Assembly: GCA_024226335.1 (NCBI GenBank) | Contig: JAAELY010000494.1 | Coordinates: 1-56,422, forward strand | Length of the DNA: 56,422 bases | Reading direction: 5' to 3' | DNA from: a bacterium | GTDB lineage: Bacteria > Myxococcota_A > UBA9160 > SZUA-336 | In this document: piece after piece, positions 7,969 through 15,046 of the stretch | Numbering within the stretch: the first letter of the stretch is position 1 | Layout: every line of letters starts with the position of its first letter | Made by a program: the position numbers and the translations under genes | The notes under the pieces: model-generated | Seen by the model: only the letters and a program-made list of their open reading frames with translations | Told to the model about the DNA's origin: nothing | Databases searched by the model: none

Positions 7969-9351
7969 ATGCGGGAGACGGGTACTCAAGAGCTTCAAGT
8001 CGTCGCTCTCATCGGGCGCGCAAACGTCGGGAAAAGCACGCTTTTCAACCGATTGCTGAGAACCCGTCGGGCGCTGGTCGAAGATCGTCCGGGGATCACT
8101 CGTGACCGGATCGCCGCGGCCGCCAGGATCGAGGGGCGAGATGTACTGCTCGTCGATACGGGCGGCCTGGACCCGGAAGCCGAACAGGGAATCCCCGCAG
8201 CGGTGCGGGCACAGGTCGAACAGGTGCTCGAAGACGCCGCTGTGATCCTCTTCGTGGTCGACGTGCGCGATGGACTGCTGCCGCTGGACAGGGAGATCGC
8301 CGATCTACTGCGTCGGGCCGGACGGCAGGTGATCGTGGTGGCGAACAAGTCCGAAAGTCCCAAGCAAGACGACGAGGCCTCGGAGTTTCACGCGCTCGGT
8401 TTCGATGCGGTGATTCCGACCTCCGCCGAACACAGGCGCGGCATGGTCGACCTGGAGATCACCATTGCGGAGCGCCTTCCCGAGCGCGAGGAACCGGTCG
8501 AGCGCGACCTCGGGGTTCCCCGATTCGCGATCATCGGACGGCCGAACGTCGGCAAATCCTCGCTGCTGAACCGACTGCTGGGCGAGGAGCGCAACATCGT
8601 CGCCGACGAGCCGGGTACGACGCGCGACTCGACGGACCAGGAAATCCAGGTCGGCGATCGCCGGCTCATCCTGATTGACACGGCTGGAATCCGCAGGCAG
8701 GCAAAGCGGTCCCGCAGCGTGGAGCGCGGCAGTGCGCTCATGTCGGTGCGCTCGCTCGAGCGCGGCGATCTCGCGCTACTCGTGATCGATGCCGGGGAGG
8801 GCATCACCGATCAGGATCTGAAGCTGGCTCGACTCTGCCTGGACCGAGGACGCCCGGTGGTGTTGCTCTTGAACAAATGGGATCGGGTCGCCGAGACCCG
8901 GCGCGCCCGGGAGATCGAGCGTCAGATCGACCGGCGCCTCGGCTTCGTGCCCGATCCGGTGATCCTGAGGGTGAGCGCCAAGACCGGTTCGGGTGTTTCG
9001 AAGATCCTGCCGCAGGCACTCGACTTGATGACAGAGCTCGAGATCACGGTGCCGACAGCGGAATTGAACAAGGCCCTGGAAGAGGCGGTGGACAGTTACG
9101 CGCCGCCCATGCGCGGTCGGCGTCGCCCCCACTTCTTCTACGCCACACAGACCTCGAGCCACCCCATGACGATTCTGGTCTTCATGAACGATCCGCAGCT
9201 TCTGGCTGACAACTACCGGAAGTACCTCGCATCGTTTTTCAGACGGAAATTCGGCGTCAGGAGTGCCCCCCTACGCCTGCGCCTGCGAGCCCGAGCCCGG
9301 CGCGGTGAAGAATCGGGCTCAGCCCCCGAAAGCCGTCGACCGAAGCGCTAA
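7969..9351 (+). CDS. der: Ribosome assembly GTPase Der (EngA)
   Basis: Der is the double-GTPase needed for late maturation of the 50S ribosomal subunit. The 460-residue product has two tandem G domains: G1 GRANVGKS at 16-23 with DTGG and NKSE, then GRPNVGKS at 190-197 with DTAG and NKWD. A KH-like C-terminal domain follows (RRRPHFFYATQTSSHP onwards). A basic tail of about 25 residues (RLRLRARARRGEESG) is typical of Der. The next gene codes for a YfgM-like protein; in E. coli der also lies in a cluster with yfgM and bamB, but bamB is absent here. Confidence 0.96.
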   Translation: MRETGTQELQVVALIGRANVGKSTLFNRLLRTRRALVEDRPGITRDRIAAAARIEGRDVLLVDTGGLDPEAEQGIPAAVRAQVEQVLEDAAVILFVVDVRDGLLPLDREIADLLRRAGRQVIVVANKSESPKQDDEASEFHALGFDAVIPTSAEHRRGMVDLEITIAERLPEREEPVERDLGVPRFAIIGRPNVGKSSLLNRLLGEERNIVADEPGTTRDSTDQEIQVGDRRLILIDTAGIRRQAKRSRSVERGSALMSVRSLERGDLALLVIDAGEGITDQDLKLARLCLDRGRPVVLLLNKWDRVAETRRAREIERQIDRRLGFVPDPVILRVSAKTGSGVSKILPQALDLMTELEITVPTAELNKALEEAVDSYAPPMRGRRRPHFFYATQTSSHPMTILVFMNDPQLLADNYRKYLASFFRRKFGVRSAPLRLRLRARARRGEESGSAPESRRPKR

Positions 9352-9433
9352 GATTCCAGATCCAATTCACACCCTCCCGGGTCGGGGCCGCGCCCTGGAC
9401 CGCGTTGCGAATCCCGACAGAGGAGACTTTCAG

Positions 9434-10228
9434 ATGACTGCGCCCCACCAACAGCACGGCGACACCGAAGCCCGACTCACCGGCCTCGACGCCACGATGG
9501 CCGACCTGTTTGGCTGGATCCAGGACAACGCCCAGATGATCGGAATGTTTGGCGGCGGTCTGCTGGTGATCGCATTGATCGCCGTTGGCATCTACGAGAG
9601 TCAGAAGAGCGCAGCTGAAGAAGCGCATACCGCTTTGATGCAGGTGGAACTCGATTTCGCGCGCTCGATGGGCGTGACGCCTTCACAGTCGAACATCCCC
9701 GAGCCGGCCAATCCGGAAGTCGCCCAACGCGCCCGCGAAGCATCGATCGGCCAGCTCGACGCGCTGATCGAAGAGCGCTCCGGTAGTGAAGCCGCAATCG
9801 CGGCAACCATTCGCGCGGCGGAACACGAGGTCGACCTGGGTCGCTTCGAATCTGCTGATTCGCGCTTGACCGGGCTCGCCAAAGAACTCGACAAGAACGA
9901 TCCGCGTCGCGGCATCGCCCTGCGACTGCGCGCATTCACTCTCGAGGAGCGAGGCAAGTACGTAGAGGCCGGGGAAGCCTACCAGTACGCGTCCGAGGTC
10001 CAGGCCTATCCCGCGCGCGCGCTCCTATTCCTGAATGCCGCCCAGAACTTCGAACGCGCGGGTGCGGACGAGCGCGCAATCACCGCCTACGAGCAGGTCC
10101 TTTCGGTTTCACCCGAAGTGGCCGAGCAGGTGGGCGTGCTCACGCGCATGCGCGTGCTCGAACAGCGTACGAGCAAGAGTTCCGCTGCACCGGCCGCGCC
10201 ACCCGCAGCGGCCTCCGAAGCCGACTGA
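9434..10228 (+). CDS. YfgM-like membrane-anchored TPR protein
   Basis: This 264-residue protein has a short cytosolic N-terminus, one transmembrane segment at about 34-54 (MIGMFGGGLLVIALIAVGIY), and a periplasmic alpha-helical region with TPR-like repeats (for example GRFESADSRLTGLAKELDKNDPR and GADERAITAYEQVL). This topology and its position after der match YfgM, an ancillary subunit of the SecYEG translocon that works with the chaperone PpiD. The tail is Ala/Pro-rich. AGGAG lies eight bases before the ATG at 9434. Residue-level identity to YfgM is low, so the functional call rests on architecture and context. Confidence 0.7.
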   Translation: MTAPHQQHGDTEARLTGLDATMADLFGWIQDNAQMIGMFGGGLLVIALIAVGIYESQKSAAEEAHTALMQVELDFARSMGVTPSQSNIPEPANPEVAQRAREASIGQLDALIEERSGSEAAIAATIRAAEHEVDLGRFESADSRLTGLAKELDKNDPRRGIALRLRAFTLEERGKYVEAGEAYQYASEVQAYPARALLFLNAAQNFERAGADERAITAYEQVLSVSPEVAEQVGVLTRMRVLEQRTSKSSAAPAAPPAAASEAD

Positions 10229-10281
10229 AGCAAGCGCCTCAGTCCCTCTTCATTGCCCGGGATCTGCTTTCCGTGCATAGA

Positions 10282-10299
10282 TTGGCCTAGCAGCCTGCT
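10282..10299 (-). repeat. Short repeat AGCAGSCTGCTAGGCCRA, copy 1
   Basis: Read on the minus strand this 18-bp site matches 18283-18300 at 16 positions; a diverged relative is at 26081-26101. It contains the near-palindrome AGCAG-N-CTGCT followed by CTAG. Here it lies between the YfgM-like and methyltransferase genes. Confidence 0.45.
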
Positions 10300-10337
10300 A
10301 ATGTTGTGCTTCCTGATTCCCTGAGGAGAATCGAAGC

Positions 10338-11030
10338 ATGGCAGAGGTCCCCAGCATCGACACCGGTCCGGTCCGCGACACTCTGGATCGACTGCACACC
10401 GCGGCGAAGCGCGACATTACGCAGTTCATCAAACTGGCACCGAAGTTTCTTTCCGGTTTCGCGCAAGGCAAGGGCCTCTGGGAGGTCCTGACCCCGGAAG
10501 CGATGAAGGACGCGTACCTGCCGATCAGTCCGGAGCAGGGCAGGTTCCTCTACCTCACCGCGCGCGCGCTCGATGCGCGAACCGTTGTCGAGTACGGGAC
10601 TTCGTTTGGGATCTCGACGATCTATCTCGCGGCCGCGGTTCGCGATAACGGCGGTGGTCTCGTGATCGGTACCGAGATCGAACCGGCGAAGCACACGACG
10701 GCTCAGGCCAATCTGGCCGAAGCCGGCCTCGGCGATCTCGTGGACGTCCGCCTCGGCGACGCCCAGGAAACACTCCAGCAGACACCAGATCCGCTCGATC
10801 TCGTGCTGATGGATGGGTGGAAGGAACTCTACTTGCCGCTCGTGAAACTCCTGACCCCACGCCTCCGCACGCGGGCGGTCGTTCTCGGCGACAATATCTT
10901 CACCTTCCGCAAATCCCTGCGCCCGTACGTGGATCATATGCAGGATCCGCAAAACGGCTTTGCATCGACCACGCTGAAGCTCGCGGACGGGTTCGAGTAC
11001 TCCGTCTATCTGGGAAAAGCGAGTTCTTAG
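10338..11030 (+). CDS. Class I SAM-dependent O-methyltransferase
   Basis: This 230-residue protein has a Rossmann methyltransferase core. The SAM-binding motif I reads VVEYGTSFGIST (about 84-95), motif II is GTEIEP, and the motif IV region reads LDLVLMDGWKELYLPL, followed by the VVLGDNIF strand. This pattern matches the O-methyltransferase family 3 (catechol/caffeoyl-CoA type), in which a metal often bridges the substrate; the substrate here is unknown. GAGGAG lies upstream of the ATG. It stands alone, followed by an MDR oxidoreductase on the same strand after 88 bp. Confidence 0.8.
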   Translation: MAEVPSIDTGPVRDTLDRLHTAAKRDITQFIKLAPKFLSGFAQGKGLWEVLTPEAMKDAYLPISPEQGRFLYLTARALDARTVVEYGTSFGISTIYLAAAVRDNGGGLVIGTEIEPAKHTTAQANLAEAGLGDLVDVRLGDAQETLQQTPDPLDLVLMDGWKELYLPLVKLLTPRLRTRAVVLGDNIFTFRKSLRPYVDHMQDPQNGFASTTLKLADGFEYSVYLGKASS

Positions 11031-11118
11031 CCAGATCCACGGATCGGAGCCGTTGGGATAGAATGTCGAGAAAGAACGACGGGGCGCGATCGAAGTATTG
11101 CGCAAGGAGAACGGTTTC

Positions 11119-12150
11119 ATGACGGCGCGAGTGAATCGACATTGGGTCATGGCGAAGCGACCGGTTGGTGAACCGACGCAAGACTGCTTCGAATTGTGCG
11201 AAAGTCCCGTCCCTGAACTCGCAGCGGGCGAGGTGCTCGTCGAGGTTCACTATCTCTCGCTCGACCCCTATATGCGGGGCCGCATGCGCGACACCAAGTC
11301 GTACGCCGAACCGCTGAAGATCGGCGAGGTGATCACGGGTGAAAGTGCCGGAGTGATCGTCGAATCCAGGAGTGATCGCTGGTCGGTCGGTGATACCGTG
11401 ACGGTTCACCAGGGCTGGCAGAGTCATATCGTGGTGGACGGAGACTCCTCCACACTTCTGCCCGCCGATACAAGTCTCGTACCGCTATCGGCCTGGCTCG
11501 GTGTCGTCGGAATGCCCGGGCGCACGGCGTACTTCGGGCTGCAACGCGTTGGCAAGCCGTCGCCAGGAGAGACTCTTGTCGTATCTGCCGCTTCGGGTGC
11601 GGTCGGTTCCGTCGTCGGACAGGTCGGCAAACTGCTCGGTCTGCGGGTCGTCGGCGTGGCCGGTGGACCCGAGAAATGTGCCTACTGCGTCGAGGAACTC
11701 GGATTCGACGCCTGTATCGATTACAAGGCCGAAGCCATGGACGAGGCCCTCACGGCCGCTTGTCCCGATGGCATCGACATCTACTTCGAGAACGTGGGCG
11801 GTGCGGTCACCCGTGCGGTCGCAAAGCTATTGAATGATGGCTCTCGTGTGCCGATCTGCGGCTTCGTCTCGCTCTACAACAGCGAAGAGGATCTCACCGC
11901 CGTCGAAACTCCGTTTAGCCTGTTTGCGACGATGGAGAAGCCTCCCGAGCACCGCTTCTTCCTGGTCGGGGAGTGGCACAAGGAATGGCTCGAGGGCAGT
12001 CGAGAACTGGCGGGCTGGATTCAGAAGGACCAACTGAAATACCGCGAGAGCATCGCCGAGGGCATCGAAAGTGCTCCGGCCGCTTTCCGTGGACTGCTCG
12101 CGGGAAAGAACTTCGGCAAGCAACTGGTCCGCGTCGCAAAATCGCAGTGA
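11119..12150 (+). CDS. NADP-dependent MDR oxidoreductase (2-alkenal/15-oxoprostaglandin reductase type)
   Basis: This 343-residue zinc-independent medium-chain dehydrogenase/reductase carries LDPYMRGRM (about 51-59), a signature of the leukotriene B4 dehydrogenase/alkenal double-bond reductase branch, and the cofactor motif VSAASGAVGSVVGQ (AxxGxxG). Relatives reduce the C=C bond of alpha,beta-unsaturated ketones or aldehydes with NADPH. The ATG at 11119 has AAGGAG ten bases upstream; an in-frame ATG at 11098 lacks one. A thiolase gene follows, which would fit lipid or carbonyl metabolism, but no pathway can be fixed. Confidence 0.88.
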   Translation: MTARVNRHWVMAKRPVGEPTQDCFELCESPVPELAAGEVLVEVHYLSLDPYMRGRMRDTKSYAEPLKIGEVITGESAGVIVESRSDRWSVGDTVTVHQGWQSHIVVDGDSSTLLPADTSLVPLSAWLGVVGMPGRTAYFGLQRVGKPSPGETLVVSAASGAVGSVVGQVGKLLGLRVVGVAGGPEKCAYCVEELGFDACIDYKAEAMDEALTAACPDGIDIYFENVGGAVTRAVAKLLNDGSRVPICGFVSLYNSEEDLTAVETPFSLFATMEKPPEHRFFLVGEWHKEWLEGSRELAGWIQKDQLKYRESIAEGIESAPAAFRGLLAGKNFGKQLVRVAKSQ

Positions 12151-12254
12151 ATGCTATGGGCCTTTGGTCCGCGATCAACGAATTGCCGACCCGATCGGGT
12201 CGGATCCAAACTCTGACGGACGACTGTCCGCAGCCATTTTAGGAGGAACAGATC

Positions 12255-13436
12255 ATGCGCGAAGCTGTCATCGTCTCGACCGCGCGGACCGGACTCGCAA
12301 AGTCCCATCGAGGTGGATTCAACAACACGGGTGGCGCCGCCATGGCGGGCCACGCGATCAAGCACTCGATTGAACGCGCCGGCATCGATCCGGCCGAGGT
12401 GGAAGAGGTCGTTCTGGGTTGCGGCACTCCGCAAGGCACGACCGGCAATAACATTGGTCGTCTCGCAGCGATGAAGGCCGGCTGCCCGGTAACGACCACC
12501 GGGGTTACGGTCAGTCGTCACTGCTCCTCGGGCCTTAACGCCATCGCAACCGCGGCCGGCCGCATCATCGTCGATGGCTCACCGATCGTCGTGGGGGCCG
12601 GCGTTGAATCCATCAGCCACAGCATGACCGGCAAGGGCTTCACTCTCCAGGTCGACAAACCGCTGATGGAGCAGTATCCGGGCCTCTGGATGCCCATGAT
12701 CGAAACCGCGGATATCGTCGCCGACCGCTACAAAGTCAGCCGCGAATACCAGGACGAGTACTCACTCGAGAGTCAGAAGCGCACCGCCGCCGCACAAGAC
12801 GGTGGCATCTTCGACAACGAGATCGTTCCGATGGACACCCGGATGATCGTCACGAACAAGGAAACCGGCGAGACCTCGGAGGTCGACTACACCGTCACCA
12901 AGGACGAGTGCAACCGCCCGAACACCACCATCGAAGGCCTCGCGAAGCTCAAGCCGGTGCGCGGCGAAGAACACTACATTACCGCGGGCAATGCCTCGCA
13001 GCTTTCCGACGGCGCCGCATCGGTCGTGATGATGGAGGCCGGCGAGGCAAAGAAGCGCGGCATCGAGCCGCTCGGCGCGTTTCGCGGATTTGCCGTCGCG
13101 GGTTGTGAGCCGGATGAAATGGGTATTGGGCCGATCTACGCCGTGCCCCGTCTGCTCGATCGCGCGGGCCTGAAGGTCGACGACATCGACCTCTGGGAAC
13201 TCAACGAAGCGTTCGCCAGCCAGTGCCTCTACTGCCGCGACACACTCGGCATCGATCCCGCGAAGTACAACGTGAATGGCGGTTCGATCTCGGTGGGCCA
13301 TCCCTTCGGCATGACCGGAGCCCGTTGCACCGGCCACCTGCTGCTCGAGGGGCAGCGCCGCAAGGCGAAATGGGGCGTGGTCACGATGTGCATCGGTGGC
13401 GGGCAGGGCGCCGCTGGCCTGTTCGAGATTTTCTAG
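12255..13436 (+). CDS. Thiolase (acetyl-CoA C-acyltransferase)
   Basis: This 393-residue thiolase condenses or cleaves acyl-CoA and acetyl-CoA units. The nucleophile is C90 in SRHCSSGLNAI, with H349 in VGHPFGMTGAR and the second catalytic cysteine C379 in CIGGGQGAAGLFE, so all residues needed for a degradative or biosynthetic thiolase are present. The length is typical. A strong AGGAGG lies nine bases before the ATG. It is flanked by an MDR reductase and an extended SDR on the same strand, an arrangement that suggests acyl-CoA or steroid-like substrate metabolism; chain-length specificity cannot be inferred. Confidence 0.93.
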   Translation: MREAVIVSTARTGLAKSHRGGFNNTGGAAMAGHAIKHSIERAGIDPAEVEEVVLGCGTPQGTTGNNIGRLAAMKAGCPVTTTGVTVSRHCSSGLNAIATAAGRIIVDGSPIVVGAGVESISHSMTGKGFTLQVDKPLMEQYPGLWMPMIETADIVADRYKVSREYQDEYSLESQKRTAAAQDGGIFDNEIVPMDTRMIVTNKETGETSEVDYTVTKDECNRPNTTIEGLAKLKPVRGEEHYITAGNASQLSDGAASVVMMEAGEAKKRGIEPLGAFRGFAVAGCEPDEMGIGPIYAVPRLLDRAGLKVDDIDLWELNEAFASQCLYCRDTLGIDPAKYNVNGGSISVGHPFGMTGARCTGHLLLEGQRRKAKWGVVTMCIGGGQGAAGLFEIF

Positions 13437-13460
13437 CAACGGCTGATTGGAGACGGGCTA

Positions 13461-14447
13461 TTGGATATTGCCGGACCAGTTCTGGTTACGGGAGGAACGG
13501 GTTTCATCGGGCGTCGCCTGATCGATCGCTTGCTCGAGTTGGACAGGGAAGTGGTCAGCTTCGCTCTGCCGGATGAACCCATCTCTGAGCATTGGGCCGA
13601 CAAGGTCAGAGTCCTGCGAGGCGACATCACGAAGGCGGAAGACGTCAGAGCCGCCATGTCGGGTATTCGCACAGTGTTCCATCTTGCGGCCGTGGTCGGG
13701 ATGGGTGCCTACGACGTGCATTGGAACGTCACGGTCGAAGGGAGTCGCAACGTCTTCGACGCGGCGGTCGCCAATGGCACGAAGGTGGTCCTGGCTTCCT
13801 CCATCGTCGTATACGGGCATCAGATTCAGACCCTCAACTGCCATGAAGGACTCGAACACGGCAAGTACCAGGGTGCCTACAGTCGCGCCAAGATGGCGCA
13901 GGAGAAGTTGGCGCTGGAGTACCAGTCGGATCGCGGCATGACTCTGACGGTCGTGCGACCCGCGAATGTCTACGGCGTCGGCAGCGGACCGTGGGTCGAT
14001 GGTCTGCTGGGTCTCTTCCGATTGGACATGCTTCCAATCGTAGGAGATGGCTCCGGCAACGCCGGGCTCGTGCATGTGACGAATCTCGTGGAAGCATTTT
14101 TGCTGGCTGCGGCCGAACCCAAGGCGGTCGGGCAGGTGTACACCGCTTGCGACGGGTTGGACGTGACCTGGGCGCGGTATTTCAACGATCTGGCGGCCCT
14201 GGTCGGAAAATCACCCCTGCCACAAGCGCCGCTCGAACCGTTGATCGACGCGGCCCGAGAACACGAGGATCCGGAGAACCTCAAAGCCATGGAGGGAATG
14301 CCCAGCATCCCCTTCGAGTTCCTCAATCTGATCGGCTACAGCAATCGCTTCGAAACGCGCAAGCTGCGCGAGGAACTGGGCTGGCGACCGAAGGTGAGCT
14401 ACGAAGAGGCCATGGGAGAGATCGAGGCCAGTCTGGGTTCGGATTGA
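13461..14447 (+). CDS. NAD-dependent epimerase/dehydratase (extended SDR)
   Basis: This 328-residue extended short-chain dehydrogenase/reductase has the N-terminal nucleotide motif GGTGFIG (11-17), a LASSIVVYG strand around 115 carrying the catalytic serines, and the YSRAK active-site pair Y140/K144. The domain pattern is that of the 3-beta-hydroxysteroid dehydrogenase/NAD(P)H sterol dehydrogenase-like and sugar epimerase group; the substrate is not determinable. The start is TTG at 13461, 24 bp after the thiolase stop, with GGAG upstream, so it is probably in one operon with it. Confidence 0.85.
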   Translation: MDIAGPVLVTGGTGFIGRRLIDRLLELDREVVSFALPDEPISEHWADKVRVLRGDITKAEDVRAAMSGIRTVFHLAAVVGMGAYDVHWNVTVEGSRNVFDAAVANGTKVVLASSIVVYGHQIQTLNCHEGLEHGKYQGAYSRAKMAQEKLALEYQSDRGMTLTVVRPANVYGVGSGPWVDGLLGLFRLDMLPIVGDGSGNAGLVHVTNLVEAFLLAAAEPKAVGQVYTACDGLDVTWARYFNDLAALVGKSPLPQAPLEPLIDAAREHEDPENLKAMEGMPSIPFEFLNLIGYSNRFETRKLREELGWRPKVSYEEAMGEIEASLGSD

Positions 14448-14523
14448 GTTTACAGCTGACAAATCTACAGATCACACACGCGTAAAATCCATCCCGCGGT
14501 TTGGCGCATGTCGCTTTTGCGGG

Positions 14524-14544
14524 TTTGATATTATGCATGTCAAA
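14524..14544. promoter_or_regulatory. Candidate palindromic operator TTTGA-N11-TCAAA
   Basis: This lies in an A/T-rich patch between the SDR and the broken amidohydrolase and has two 5-bp inverted half-sites. The AT-rich surroundings look promoter-like. No regulator can be assigned and the match may be chance. Confidence 0.25.
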
Positions 14545-14603
14545 TTCAAAATCCGCCCGCTGCTTCGAGAAACGCGGATCTGCCCTACACAGCCGGGCAA
14601 ATC

Positions 14604-14964
14604 ATGAAAAATAGGGCTGCAGGGCCGGGCTTCGCGGATCTTCCTGTCACGGACTGCCATGTGCATTTTGCCCATATGGACCTGGGAACCGAACTCGTTC
14701 AGGTCATCGACGAACTCGGCATTTCGCGCTTCAACGTGGTTTGCACCCCAGATCGCCAGAGGCTCAGCCTGGTACCGGATGCTCTACACCTGAAAGCCCG
14801 CTTTCCCGAGCGCGTCTACGTCTTCGGTGGGCTCGACGTATCTGCTCTACTGATCGCACCCGACGACGCCGGTGCCCACTTCGCCCGCTATGTCGACACC
14901 CTGCTGGAGATGGGCTGCGACGGCCTCAAGATGATCGAGGGAAACCGGAGATGCGGAAGGTCGC
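14604..14964 (+). pseudogene. Amidohydrolase-2 family gene remnant (N-terminal third, frameshifted)
   Basis: The first 113 codons encode a recognisable start of a metal-dependent amidohydrolase: DCHVHF, the first metal-binding strand of the TIM barrel, and CDGLKMIEG. At about 14942 the frame breaks. The continuation KPEMRK expected in this family is present in the frame reached by adding one base in the GGAAACC run, and family similarity then stops near 14964. The remaining two thirds of the barrel, including the other metal ligands and catalytic Asp, are missing, and the minus-strand STAND gene begins 80 bp later. This is a truncated, inactive gene unless both defects are assembly errors. 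Confidence 0.75.
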
Positions 14965-15046
14965 TGGGAGAAGACCGAGGACTGAGTGTCCGGGGGAGCT
15001 TCGACCGCGCGCCGCCCAGTGCGGTGCCGGGGCTCACCGGAGCCAC

